From positions 1-32,815 of the forward strand of contig JAJFGP010000025.1 of the NCBI GenBank assembly GCA_021776055.1: a stretch of 32,815 nucleotides of DNA, read 5' to 3'. The translations under genes and the position numbers were made by a program. Shown one piece after another: positions 20,877 to 28,747 of this stretch. Origin of the DNA: Kiloniellaceae bacterium. Lineage in GTDB: Bacteria; Pseudomonadota; Alphaproteobacteria; Kiloniellales; J153. The notes beneath the pieces are model-generated. The model saw only the letters and a list, made by a program, of their open reading frames with translations, had not been told where the DNA came from and did not search any database. Each line of letters begins with the position of its first letter. Position 1 is the stretch's first letter.

Positions 20877-21165
20877 CTAGAGCATAGTCCGACCAGATTG
20901 AATCGTCTGCGCCGGAGCCATTTGTGGCGCGGGCAGGAGCGGGGCGCCCAGTGTTTCTCAAGGCTTGGGCGTAGCGGGACTACGGGCAAGCCTCGCGACG
21001 CAGCCGCGCCGCAAAGGGCCCCGGCCCTTCGGGTTGTGCCCTGGCGGGCGCCCGCTGTGTTGCGTCGCTTGGCCGATGTCCCGCATCGGCCTGCGCGGCG
21101 CGCCTGGCGGATCGCCGCCCCAGGGCGCAACGCAGGCGGTTCAATCTGGTCGGTCTATGCTCTAG
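20877..21165. repeat. MITE-like element with 35-bp terminal inverted repeats
   Basis: A 289-bp non-coding element between ftsH and folP. Its ends, 20877-20911 and 21131-21165, are inverted repeats matching at 32 of 35 positions; each starts CTAGAGCATAG. The outermost CTAG is a palindrome and could be a target-site duplication. The interior holds nested hairpins: AGGCTTG...CAAGCCT at 20961-20993 with an inner CGTAG/CTACG stem, and GGCCGATG-TCCCG-CATCGGCC at 21071-21091. No transposase is encoded; short open frames inside (for example 20965-21165 on plus) are by-products of the repeat. It probably spread by a transposase acting in trans, which is inference. Confidence 0.8.
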
Positions 21166-21172
21166 TATCGCG

Positions 21173-21202
21173 AAGCCCCGTGCGTGCACGGGGCTTTCGT
21201 GT
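21173..21202 (+). terminator. Perfect stem-loop after the MITE, before folP
   Basis: AAGCCCCGTGC-GT-GCACGGGGCTT is a perfect 11-bp stem at 21173-21196, followed by TCGTGT. It resembles a Rho-independent terminator with a weak T-tract and would end ftsH transcripts. Only 37 bp remain before the folP ATG, too little for a full promoter, so partial readthrough or a promoter inside the repeat element is likely. Confidence 0.5.
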
Positions 21203-21233
21203 ATCCGCCCGTCACTAATCAAAGCGATATCCC

Positions 21234-22289
21234 ATGACCGCCAGTCTCACGCTTCGTCCGCTGGTTCAGGTTGGCGCGGTGACGACCGCCGATGATTTGC
21301 CGCTTGCCGGTGGGCCGTTGCGATTTCACCAATGCGAAGCTGTCGTTCGCGAGGGGATCCGCGAACGCGCCAGGGCTGTCGTCGGTGCGGTGCAGGCCGT
21401 AGCCTGGGCCGAGGAATTCGGACTCGCGTCCGACGCCAAGGACCTGTTGCACCGGCTGAGCACCCCGCGGCCTCCCTTTGCCAGCCTGGACTTAGGCCAG
21501 CCGCAGGTCATGGGCGTCATCAACGTCACCCCCGACAGCTTCTCCGACGGCGGGGACCGCTTTGACCCGGCGCGGGCCATTGCCGATGGATTGGCCATGC
21601 ACGAGGCGGGGGCATCGATCCTCGACGTCGGTGGCGAATCGACACGCCCCGGCGCGGCGCCCGTACCACCGAAGGAGGAATTGCATCGTGTCGTTCCCGT
21701 GGTCGAGGGGCTGGCCAAGGCCGGCGCCCTGGTCTCCATCGACAGCCGGCGCGCGGCGGTCATGGCCGCGGCCCTGGATGTGGGCGCCCGGATCATCAAC
21801 GACGTGACGGCGTTGGCCGGTGACCCCGAGAGCCTGGCCCTGGCCGCTCGGCGCGAGGCGCCGGTTATCCTCATGCACATGCAGGGCGAGCCGCGGACCA
21901 TGCAGCGCGAGCCGCACTATGACGATGCGCCCCTGGATGTGTACGACGTCCTGGCGGTACGGGTGGCCGCCTGCGAGGCGGCGGGCATTCCACGCGCACG
22001 AATCGCTATCGATCCCGGCATCGGCTTTGGCAAGACGGTGGTTCACAACCTGCGTATCCTCGATCAACTCGCGGTCTTCCACGGCCTGGGATGTGCGGTG
22101 GTCCTCGGCGTTAGCCGCAAAAGCTTCATTGGCCGGCTGACCGGCGCGCAGGCGGCAAAGGCCCGGCTGCCCGGGTCGCTGGCCGGGGCGCTGGCGGGGG
22201 TAGCACGCGGTGCCCAGGTCATCCGCGCCCACGACGTGGCGGAGACTCGGCAAGCCATGACAATCTGGACGGCGATCGCGGAGGGGTAG
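21234..22289 (+). CDS. folP: Dihydropteroate synthase
   Basis: Condenses 6-hydroxymethyl-dihydropterin diphosphate with p-aminobenzoate in folate synthesis; the target of sulfonamides. The TIM-barrel signatures are MGVINVTPDSFSDGG (residues 93-107), LDVGGESTRPGA, SIDS, a IINDVTAL loop, IDPGIGFGKT and GVSRKSFIG. An N-terminal extension of about 85 residues (LPLAGGPLRFHQCEAV) precedes the barrel; from memory this is common in alphaproteobacterial FolP. No strong ribosome-binding site is seen. It follows the ftsH-MITE-hairpin region and precedes glmM, an ordinary gene order. Confidence 0.95.
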   Translation: MTASLTLRPLVQVGAVTTADDLPLAGGPLRFHQCEAVVREGIRERARAVVGAVQAVAWAEEFGLASDAKDLLHRLSTPRPPFASLDLGQPQVMGVINVTPDSFSDGGDRFDPARAIADGLAMHEAGASILDVGGESTRPGAAPVPPKEELHRVVPVVEGLAKAGALVSIDSRRAAVMAAALDVGARIINDVTALAGDPESLALAARREAPVILMHMQGEPRTMQREPHYDDAPLDVYDVLAVRVAACEAAGIPRARIAIDPGIGFGKTVVHNLRILDQLAVFHGLGCAVVLGVSRKSFIGRLTGAQAAKARLPGSLAGALAGVARGAQVIRAHDVAETRQAMTIWTAIAEG

Positions 22290-22332
22290 ACCCAATCGTT
22301 TCTCAATTGGTCATGCCGGAAGCCGATTTGTC

Positions 22333-22349
22333 CCAAATCCATGATTTGG
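22333..22349. other. Palindrome in the folP-glmM gap
   Basis: CCAAATC-CAT-GATTTGG is a perfect 7-bp inverted repeat about 45 bp after the folP stop. It could be a weak terminator or an operator for glmM; there is no T-run. A TATAAG hexamer at 22400-22405 could be a -10 for glmM, without a convincing -35. The gap is 164 bp. Confidence 0.3.
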
Positions 22350-22453
22350 CCGAGTCCGAGCACGTTGACGAGGCCCGTGTTTGCCACGGCCGGTTCTGCT
22401 ATAAGGCGGAATTCCGAATTTCTTAACCTCTCACGGCGTTGAGTCGGGGGACC

Positions 22454-23800
22454 ATGCGCAAACTTTTCGGCACAGACGGCATACGGGGCACGGCGAACCG
22501 CGAGCCGATTACCGCGGAGACCGCCCTGGCGGTCGCCAAGGCGGCGGGGGCGCAATTCCAACGCGGCGATCATCGCCACCTGGTGGTTATCGGCAAGGAC
22601 ACGCGGTTGTCCGGCTATATGCTGGAGCCGGCGTTGACCGCCGGATTCATTTCCGTGGGCATGGACGTGGTGCTACTCGGGCCGCTGCCGACACCGGCGG
22701 TGGCCATGCTGACGCGCTCGCTGCGCGCTGATCTTGGGGTGATGATCTCGGCCTCGCACAACGCATACCAAGATAACGGCATCAAGCTATTCGGACCGGA
22801 CGGCTATAAGCTGTCCGACGATATGGAACGGGCCATCGAGACGCGCATCGACAACGGCGGCGCCGACGGCCTAGCCGCGCCCGATCATTTGGGCCAGGCC
22901 GAGCGCCTGGACGATGCGGCCGGCCGGTACATTGAGTTCGTCAAGAACACCTTCCCCAAGGGTCTGCGCCTGGATGGCCTCAAGATCGCCGTGGATTGTG
23001 CCAACGGGGCGGCCTATCGCGTGGCGCCGAAGGTGCTCTACGAGTTGGGTGCCGAGGTCGTGCCCATCGCCGTTACGCCGGACGGCTTCAACATCAATGA
23101 GGATTGCGGTGCGGTGACGCCGGAGGCCATGCAGCAGGCCGTGGTGACGCACGGTGCCGATCTAGGTTTGGCCCTGGACGGCGATGCGGATCGGGTTGCG
23201 TTGGCCGACGAGAACGGGCGGTTGGTGGATGGCGATCAGGTCATGGCTTTGGTTGCCCGCTCCTGGCATGAGGCCGGTCGGCTTACCGGCGGCGGTGTCG
23301 TCGGGACGGTAATGTCGAACTTGGGACTACAGCACTTTCTCGACGGCATCGGTCTGTCATTGGAGCGCACGCCGGTCGGCGACCGCTATGTGGTCGAGCG
23401 CATGCGCGACGGTGGCTTCAATGTGGGCGGCGAGCAGTCCGGCCATGTGGTACTCAATGACTACACGACGACTGGCGACGGGTTGATCGCTGCTCTACAG
23501 GTCCTGGCCGTCCTGGTGCAAAGCGGCGGGCGGGCCAGCGCCGTGACACGGCTGTTCGAACCGTTGCCGCAAATTCTCAAGAATATTCGTTTCAATGGCG
23601 GTGCGCCCCTGGAGGATGCCCGGGTGCGCAAAGCCATCGCTCAGGCGGAGACCGCGCTGGGCACCAGCGGCCGGTTGCTGGTTCGCAAGTCCGGGACCGA
23701 GCCGCTGATCCGAGTCATGGGCGAGGGCGAGGATGCCCACCAGGTCGGTGCCGCGGTGGATAGCGTCATCGGCACTATCGCCGACGTCGCCGGTCGCTAG
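22454..23800 (+). CDS. glmM: Phosphoglucosamine mutase
   Basis: Converts glucosamine-6-phosphate to glucosamine-1-phosphate for UDP-GlcNAc, feeding peptidoglycan and lipopolysaccharide synthesis. The 448-residue product starts [15 protein letters not shown], has the phosphoserine loop [15 protein letters not shown] (S101), the metal-binding loop [12 protein letters not shown], the sugar-binding GGEQSGH segment and the phosphate-binding [13 protein letters not shown] near the C-terminus. GGGGGA lies just before the ATG at 22454; a TTG at 22439 is an unnecessary alternative. It is followed by thiD after 13 bp. Confidence 0.97.
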   Translation: MRKLFGTDGIRGTANREPITAETALAVAKAAGAQFQRGDHRHLVVIGKDTRLSGYMLEPALTAGFISVGMDVVLLGPLPTPAVAMLTRSLRADLGVMISASHNAYQDNGIKLFGPDGYKLSDDMERAIETRIDNGGADGLAAPDHLGQAERLDDAAGRYIEFVKNTFPKGLRLDGLKIAVDCANGAAYRVAPKVLYELGAEVVPIAVTPDGFNINEDCGAVTPEAMQQAVVTHGADLGLALDGDADRVALADENGRLVDGDQVMALVARSWHEAGRLTGGGVVGTVMSNLGLQHFLDGIGLSLERTPVGDRYVVERMRDGGFNVGGEQSGHVVLNDYTTTGDGLIAALQVLAVLVQSGGRASAVTRLFEPLPQILKNIRFNGGAPLEDARVRKAIAQAETALGTSGRLLVRKSGTEPLIRVMGEGEDAHQVGAAVDSVIGTIADVAGR

Positions 23801-23813
23801 GCCGGAGCCGAAA

Positions 23814-24632
23814 GTGCCCGCGCCCGCCCGCGTGCTCATCGTCGCCGGGTCTGATTCCGGCGGGGGCGCCGGTATTCAAGCTGACATCAAGTCGGTGACC
23901 GCCCTGGGTGGTTATGCCGCCACCGCGATCACTGCATTGACGGCGCAGAACACGCGCGGTGTCTTCGGTGTCGTTGGCGTGGACCCCGCCTTTATCCAGC
24001 AGCAGATGCGGATCGTTTTGGAAGATATCGGCGCGGATGCGGTGAAGACCGGGATGCTGCATTCCGCCGCCGTGATCGAGGCCGTGTGCGAGGTGCTCGA
24101 CTCCCTCGATCCGGCCATTCCCATCGTTGTCGATCCGGTCATGGTCGCACAAAGCGGCGATGCTTTGCTCGATCCCGGGGCGACCGAAAGCTTGGCTAAG
24201 CGGTTGTTGCCGCGCGCCACGTTGCTTACCCCCAATACGCCGGAGGCTGAACGCCTGTGTGGTGAGACCATCGGCGATTTGGACGGCATGGTGCGCGCTG
24301 CCAAACGGTTGCTCGATATGGGGCCGGACGCGGTACTGGTGAAGGGCGGGCATCTGAGCGGCGCGACGGTCGTGGACGTGCTTGCCACCGGCGATACGGT
24401 CGAGACCTTCGAAAGTCCGCGCATTGATACGCCGCATACCCACGGCACCGGCTGCACCCTAGCCTCGGCCATCGCCACAGGATTGGGGCAGGGGCTTGAT
24501 CTACACACCGCCGTGGTGCGCGCCCGCGCCTACCTATACGAGGCCATTCGTACCGCGCCGGGTTTGGGGCGTGGGCACGGGCCGGTCAATCACGGACACA
24601 CGGTGTCGCCGTTTCGCGGGTCAGATCGCTAG
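23814..24632 (+). CDS. thiD: Hydroxymethylpyrimidine/phosphomethylpyrimidine kinase
   Basis: Phosphorylates HMP and HMP-P in thiamine synthesis. The 272-residue product shows the ribokinase-like N-terminus LIVAGSDSGGGAGIQADIK, the segment GYAATAITALTAQNT, VVDPVMVAQSG, LTPNTPEAERL, VKGGH and the catalytic anion hole THGTGCTLASAIA. The start is GTG at 23814, preceded by GGAG at 23804-23807 and following the glmM stop by 13 bp; the ATG at 23733 lies inside glmM and is rejected. It is the last gene before the atypical AT-rich region. Confidence 0.94.
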   Translation: MPAPARVLIVAGSDSGGGAGIQADIKSVTALGGYAATAITALTAQNTRGVFGVVGVDPAFIQQQMRIVLEDIGADAVKTGMLHSAAVIEAVCEVLDSLDPAIPIVVDPVMVAQSGDALLDPGATESLAKRLLPRATLLTPNTPEAERLCGETIGDLDGMVRAAKRLLDMGPDAVLVKGGHLSGATVVDVLATGDTVETFESPRIDTPHTHGTGCTLASAIATGLGQGLDLHTAVVRARAYLYEAIRTAPGLGRGHGPVNHGHTVSPFRGSDR

Positions 24633-24641
24633 CATTTAGTA

Positions 24642-24694
24642 CCCTCTCCCCCGCGTGGGAGAGGGTGGTGCGCGAGAGCGCGCCGGGTGAGGGG
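24642..24694. repeat. REP-like hairpin element, copy 1
   Basis: CCCTCTCCC (24642-24650) pairs perfectly with GGGAGAGGG (24657-24665), and is followed by GGTGCGCGAGAGCGCGCCGG and GTGAGGGGG. On the opposite strand it reads CCCCCTCACC...CCCTCTCCC, a layout I recognise as a common intergenic hairpin repeat of proteobacterial genomes. It starts 9 bp after the thiD stop and may act as its terminator. A related copy in the opposite orientation lies at 25471-25503. Confidence 0.65.
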
Positions 24695-24772
24695 GCTCAA
24701 GAAAAAGGCCTGAGTCTATTTGGGGCAACTATCCCCTGGACGAAGTTCCGCATGCGAGTTGGAGTCAAAGGT

Positions 24773-25399
24773 ATGTGGAAACATCGGGTGCTCAAAATAA
24801 GGCGCTATGTGCGCCTGTGGTGGCGCGCGGCTCTGCGCGACACTTTTGCCCCAATTTTCGATAAGGGGAAATTTCTTCACCTTCTCTCGCTTCCCATTTT
24901 TTTGCTCCTTACCTCCCTCGTGGCGGGCGAAGATGCATTGGAAATTGAGCTTTGGAATATAGGGACGACCGGAACGGCAGTTTTTTTGACCGTCCCAATA
25001 TGGTTTGCGTTGAATATGATTCTTGCTCTGTTCCGGGTCGGGAAAGAAGAGAGTGAGAGGGGACAATGGTTCGATCGCAGATTTGTCTATCATTTGCCAC
25101 AGCTTGTTTTTACGACCCTAATTGAGCCAAGTGACAACGGAAAATTTGTCGGATTTACAATTGATGATGCTGAACCCAACGCCCTTGTGAAGTTTAAGAT
25201 TCGGTACGATGGCGGAATCTCCAAAGCGCAAATGGTGTCTTCTCCAAAATCGTTCCTGTTGGAATGGGATTTTATACGTCGTGATACGCAATACGGTGCG
25301 CGGATAGACAAGGATCGAGCTGCGACAATAATTTTCTATTGTCCGGAAAACTCCGACCCAACAATTGTTTCGGTTTCAATGCTGTATTGGGAGATATGA
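24773..25399 (+). CDS. Orphan AT-rich membrane protein, unknown function
   Basis: A 208-residue protein I do not recognise. It has a basic N-terminus (MWKHRVLKIRRYVRLWWR), two predicted membrane helices (about 35-49 and 63-81, the second ALNMILALF-containing) and a soluble C-terminal half (about 95-208) with alternating beta-like segments (FVGFTIDD, LVKFKIRYDGG, AATIIFYCPE). The ATG at 24773 has GGAG 8 bp upstream; in-frame starts at 24752 and 24665 are possible, but 24665 lies in the repeat. A hand count over 24841-25200 gives about 45% GC against about 67% in the neighbouring thiD, so it is probably acquired. It lies between two inverted REP-like hairpins. Confidence 0.65.
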   Translation: MWKHRVLKIRRYVRLWWRAALRDTFAPIFDKGKFLHLLSLPIFLLLTSLVAGEDALEIELWNIGTTGTAVFLTVPIWFALNMILALFRVGKEESERGQWFDRRFVYHLPQLVFTTLIEPSDNGKFVGFTIDDAEPNALVKFKIRYDGGISKAQMVSSPKSFLLEWDFIRRDTQYGARIDKDRAATIIFYCPENSDPTIVSVSMLYWEI

Positions 25400-25470
25400 C
25401 CGATGGCGCGCGCCGGGTGGGACAACCCAAGAGCAAGACGCAAGCCGTATGACGCACGGACTCGCTTCCC

Positions 25471-25503
25471 CCCACCCTAGCCCTCCCCCACAAGGGGGAG
25501 GGG
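25471..25503. repeat. REP-like hairpin element, copy 2 (inverted)
   Basis: CCCTCCCCC (25481-25489) pairs perfectly with GGGGGAGGG (25494-25502) around an ACAA loop, preceded by CCCACCCTAG. It is the same kind of element as at 24642-24694 but in opposite orientation. It lies about 20 bp beyond the stop of the minus-strand MocR gene and on the plus strand is followed by AAATTTT, so it could terminate the plus-strand orphan gene and slow transcripts of mocR. Confidence 0.6.
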
Positions 25504-25522
25504 AAATTTTCGAATCAAGTCG

Positions 25523-26917
25523 CTAAACGATCGATCCGAAGGCCTGTAGGGGCCGGTCCTCCAGCATCTCGGCGAGAATCCCCAACGCCTTGTCCAGCAC
25601 GGGGCGGCTTAGCAGCGGACCGAAGCAGGCACGGATGGCATGCGAGGGTGCGCGGCGGCCGACCGAGAATGCTTCGGCCGGGGTTACGCCCAAGCCGCGC
25701 CGCTTGGCCTCGGCGGTGAAATCCGTGGAGCGCCACGGCTCGGGCAGATGCAGCCATATATGCAAGGCGCCGGGGGCGCAGTTCATGTCCCAGCGGTCGA
25801 GGGCCTTCAACGTTCGCTCCCGCCGCCAAGCCGCTTCGCGGCGTAGATCATGAAGTATCCGCTCGGCCGAGCCGTCGCGAATCCAGCGACAGGCGATTTC
25901 AACCGCGATAGGCGGCGCAATCCAGCAGGTGGTGCGGATAGCACTAGCCACGCGGTCCACGGCGATAGCGGGAACGGCGGCAAATCCGACCCGCAATCCT
26001 GGCGCCGTCGTCTTCGATAATCCCGTGACGTAGTAGACCAAATCCGGGGCCAGCGCGCACAGCGGCGGGGGTGCCTCCGGCGCCAGGCGGCGGAAGATGT
26101 CGTCCTCCAGAACAGGTAAATTGTGGCGGCGGGCGATGTCGACGATAGCCTGTCGCCGCTCCGCCGGCATGGTCACCGTGGTTGGGTTCTGTAGGGTCGG
26201 GATGCAGTAGAGCGCGCGGTAGCTACCGCGCCGGCAGGCGGCCTCCAGGGCCTCCGGCTGCAGACCATGTTCGTCAAGGGGCAGGGGATCGAGGTGCAGG
26301 CCCAACAGCCGGGCCGCCAATTGGATGCCCGGATAGGTCACGTCTTCGGTCAGAATACGATCGCCCGGCCGGGTCAGCGAGGCCAGCACAACGATCACGC
26401 CATGTTGCGCCCCGGCCGTGACCAGGACGCGCTCTGGGGTTGTTGGGACGCCGCAGCGCGCCAACCACTCGGCGCCTGTGGCGCGGTGCTCCGCCAACCC
26501 GCCATTTGGATGGTATCGCAGGAGTCCCGCCATTGCCGGGTCGGCAGCCATCTCTTGCAAGGTAGGGCCTATGGCGGCCGCTTCGCTGCCGGCGGCCGGG
26601 AAATTCAAGGTCATATCGATGAAGGTGTCTTCGATCGCCGCTGGTCCGGCCATGGCCAAGGTGACCGCCGGAACCACGGTGCGCACATAGGTGCCGCGGC
26701 CAACTTCGCCGCTGACCAGGCCGCGCCGCCCGGCCTCGGCATAGGCGCGGCTGACCGTGCCCACGGTAACGCCCAGGCGCCAGGCCAGGTCGCGGTGCGT
26801 CGGCAAGCGTTCACCGGCCATCAGAGAGCCCGCGGCGATGTCCGCGGACAGGGCGTCGGCGATGGCGACATAGCGGGGGCCGGATTGGCTCGCGAGGTCG
26901 GGTTGCCAAGTTGTCAT
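25523..26917 (-). CDS. MocR-family regulator (GntR-type HTH fused to aminotransferase-like domain)
   Basis: A 464-residue PLP-dependent-type transcription factor. The N-terminal winged helix-turn-helix (about 12-80) contains LPTHRDLAWRLGVTVGTVSR and the GLVSGEVGRGTYV wing; the rest is a fold-type I aminotransferase domain (about 105-460) with the PLP-lysine segment VTGLSKTTAPGLRVGFA. Such proteins (GabR, PdxR, TauR) sense an amino compound or vitamer through PLP chemistry; the effector here is unknown. I chose the ATG at 26917 because the TTG at 26953 would add 12 poorly supported residues. No Shine-Dalgarno precedes the ATG. It is divergent from the DUF1127-permease unit and probably regulates it and itself. 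Confidence 0.9.
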   Translation of the reverse strand: MTTWQPDLASQSGPRYVAIADALSADIAAGSLMAGERLPTHRDLAWRLGVTVGTVSRAYAEAGRRGLVSGEVGRGTYVRTVVPAVTLAMAGPAAIEDTFIDMTLNFPAAGSEAAAIGPTLQEMAADPAMAGLLRYHPNGGLAEHRATGAEWLARCGVPTTPERVLVTAGAQHGVIVVLASLTRPGDRILTEDVTYPGIQLAARLLGLHLDPLPLDEHGLQPEALEAACRRGSYRALYCIPTLQNPTTVTMPAERRQAIVDIARRHNLPVLEDDIFRRLAPEAPPPLCALAPDLVYYVTGLSKTTAPGLRVGFAAVPAIAVDRVASAIRTTCWIAPPIAVEIACRWIRDGSAERILHDLRREAAWRRERTLKALDRWDMNCAPGALHIWLHLPEPWRSTDFTAEAKRRGLGVTPAEAFSVGRRAPSHAIRACFGPLLSRPVLDKALGILAEMLEDRPLQAFGSIV

Positions 26918-27011
26918 GGTGACAATAATCGCATTGACCCCTAATAAAGGCAAGAGATAGATTTAGAAGGGTGACAATATAGGGGGCCATTTGGCCTATG
27001 CGAGGAATTAA
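26918..27011. promoter_or_regulatory. Divergent promoter with two 10-bp direct repeats
   Basis: GGTGACAATA occurs at 26918-26927 and again at 26970-26979, exactly 52 bp apart (about five helical turns), in the gap between mocR and the DUF1127 gene. MocR regulators commonly bind paired direct repeats on one DNA face, so these are candidate operators. Between them TTGACC (26934-26939) and TAGATT (26958-26963), 18 bp apart, form a plausible rightward promoter; the second repeat would then overlap the start point. On the minus strand TTGCCT and GATTAT could drive mocR with a start only a few bases from its ATG. GGCCA-TT-TGGCC at 26985-26996 lies in the rightward leader. Confidence 0.6.
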
Positions 27012-27236
27012 ATGCATACAATTAGATCAAAGCTTCTGCTGACGTTGGGCGGGACCCTGTTTGTTGGCAGCCTGGAGTCGGTCGCGAAAGGCACCGTCGA
27101 CCTTCTGTTCATCTGGCAGGAGCGAGCGACCCAACGTTACGCGCTGGCGTCTCTGGACCAGCGAATGCTTGCCGACATCGGCCTCACGCGCGCCGACGCT
27201 TGGCGCGAGGCAGCCAAACCGTTCTGGCGCGCCTGA
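27012..27236 (+). CDS. DUF1127 domain small protein
   Basis: A 74-residue protein whose C-terminal half (about 35-74; LFIWQERATQRYALASLD and RMLADIGLTRADA) matches the DUF1127 or YjiS-like domain abundant in alphaproteobacteria. The family is small and basic; some members have been linked to RNA binding and to phosphate or carbon metabolism, but no general mechanism is known. The N-terminal 30 residues are mildly hydrophobic. AGGA lies 6-8 bp before the ATG. It is the first gene of the rightward unit and 13 bp upstream of the permease. Confidence 0.85.
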   Translation: MHTIRSKLLLTLGGTLFVGSLESVAKGTVDLLFIWQERATQRYALASLDQRMLADIGLTRADAWREAAKPFWRA

Positions 27237-27249
27237 GACCGGGTACCCG

Positions 27250-28731
27250 ATGGCCACCTCGATGATCGCGCTTTTGGCCGCCGCGCCGATACTGACGTCC
27301 GTTGCCTTGCTGTTGGTGCTGCGGCAATCGGCCTTGCGGGCCGGTGCGGCCGGCCTGGTGGTGGCCCTGGTGGTTGCTTCGATGGCACCGGCCTTTCGTC
27401 TGCCGGCCGACGATCTGAGCCAGGCGGTGATCGGCGGGGCACTGACGACGGTCTCGGTCGCCTACGTGTTGCTTGGCGGCATGCTGCTTTATGCGGTTCT
27501 GCGCGAGGGGCAAGCACTGGATGCCATCGCGGCTGCGGCAGCGCGGGCCGTTCCCGACCCGGGGCGGCGGGCCTTGTTGATGGTGCTCGGCCTCTCGGTC
27601 TTCCTTGAGTCGGCGACCGGCTTTGGTATTGGCATCGTCGTCGCGGCGCCGCTGTTCGCGGCCTTGGGCTACAAGCCTCGGCAGGCGGCGCTTCTGGCGC
27701 TTACCGGACAATGCGCGGTGACCTGGGGGGCATTGGGGATCGGAACCACGTTGGGTGCCGATCTAACCGGCATCGCTGCGCCGCGCATGGGTGTGCTGGC
27801 GGCGCTGCTGAGCGTGCCCCTGATGCTGCTTTGCGGCGGCACGGCCCTGTGGCTGACCGGCGGGCCGGTGGCTCTCTGGAGGCGCTTGCCGGAACTCCTG
27901 GCCTATGCGGCTATTTTGGCGGCCAGCTTGGCCGGTGGCAGCCACCTGCTGGGGATTGAGGTGGCCGGCATGATCGGCGGGTTGGCCGTTATCGCTGCCG
28001 GCTTGCTGGTCAATCGTCTGGTGTCCCGGGCCGCGTCAGAACAGGACCATCCAAGGGCGGTCGCGCGGGCGCTAAGTCCGCTGGCAATTCTGCTCGCTTT
28101 GCTTTTGCTGACACGCATCATCACGCCTCTAGCTGAATGGCTGGGGGAGGCGGCGGTGTTGAATCACCCCGCCGCCGGGTTCCGCTTACCGGTTCTCTAT
28201 CATCCTGGCTTCTGGTTAGTTCTAACAGCGGCCGCGGCGATTCCGATCCTTGGCCTGACCGCCGATCGATCGTTGGCGGCGATTGGCGGTGCGCTTCGAC
28301 AATGGCTGGTTGCGACTCTGGCGGTTGCCGGTTTTCTGTGTTTTTCGCAGGTCATGTCGGCCGCCGGTATGACGGCGGCCTTGGCGACGGCGGTCGCCGA
28401 TGGCGCTGGCGGACTTTACGTCGTGCTGCTGCCCGCTGTTGGCGGTTTGGGGGGCTTCCTGACGGCCAGCAATGCTGGATCGAACGCCATGTTCGCGCAA
28501 TTCCAAAGCGCCGTCGGCGCGCGCCTGGGGTTGCCTGCGGATCTTGTCGCGGCAGCGCAGAACGCCGCGGGGGCCAATGCAACCCTGGCCTCGCCCGGAC
28601 GGGTGGTGCTGGCCGCGGCGGTGACGGGGCAAGTCGGCAAGGAAGCCGAATTATTGCGCCCGGCTTTGGCATTGGCGATGGCGGGCTTGGTGGGCTTGAC
28701 CGCAATCCTGTGGGTCTGGGCCGGTAGCTAA
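27250..28731 (+). CDS. L-lactate permease (LctP/LldP) family transporter
   Basis: A 493-residue polytopic inner-membrane protein with about 12 or more hydrophobic segments. Motifs ESATGFGIGIVVAAPLFAALGY (shown here in part: FLESATGFGIGI), TGQCAVTWGALGIGT and the C-terminal GGFLTASNAGSNAMFAQFQ are typical of the lactate permease family, which imports lactate, glycolate or related 2-hydroxy acids with protons. The actual substrate is unknown; the MocR regulator and PhzF neighbour hint at a less ordinary hydroxy or amino acid. The ATG at 27250 was chosen because upstream starts lie in the DUF1127 gene in another frame. phzF follows after 16 bp. Confidence 0.85.
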   Translation: MATSMIALLAAAPILTSVALLLVLRQSALRAGAAGLVVALVVASMAPAFRLPADDLSQAVIGGALTTVSVAYVLLGGMLLYAVLREGQALDAIAAAAARAVPDPGRRALLMVLGLSVFLESATGFGIGIVVAAPLFAALGYKPRQAALLALTGQCAVTWGALGIGTTLGADLTGIAAPRMGVLAALLSVPLMLLCGGTALWLTGGPVALWRRLPELLAYAAILAASLAGGSHLLGIEVAGMIGGLAVIAAGLLVNRLVSRAASEQDHPRAVARALSPLAILLALLLLTRIITPLAEWLGEAAVLNHPAAGFRLPVLYHPGFWLVLTAAAAIPILGLTADRSLAAIGGALRQWLVATLAVAGFLCFSQVMSAAGMTAALATAVADGAGGLYVVLLPAVGGLGGFLTASNAGSNAMFAQFQSAVGARLGLPADLVAAAQNAAGANATLASPGRVVLAAAVTGQVGKEAELLRPALALAMAGLVGLTAILWVWAGS

Positions 28732-28747
28732 AGAGGAGAATTTAGAC

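Noticed and set aside
20965-21165. 66-codon frame inside the MITE-like element
   Set aside because: It ends within the terminal inverted repeat and follows the repeat's hairpins, so it is better explained as repeat sequence than as a gene.
21234-21500. Long N-terminal extension of FolP as a novel fusion domain
   Set aside because: From memory, many alphaproteobacterial FolP proteins have a similar extension of about 80-90 residues, so it is probably ordinary.
24642-25503. CRISPR array or insertion sequence
   Set aside because: The two repeats are inverted, only two copies are present, and no cas gene or transposase is encoded.
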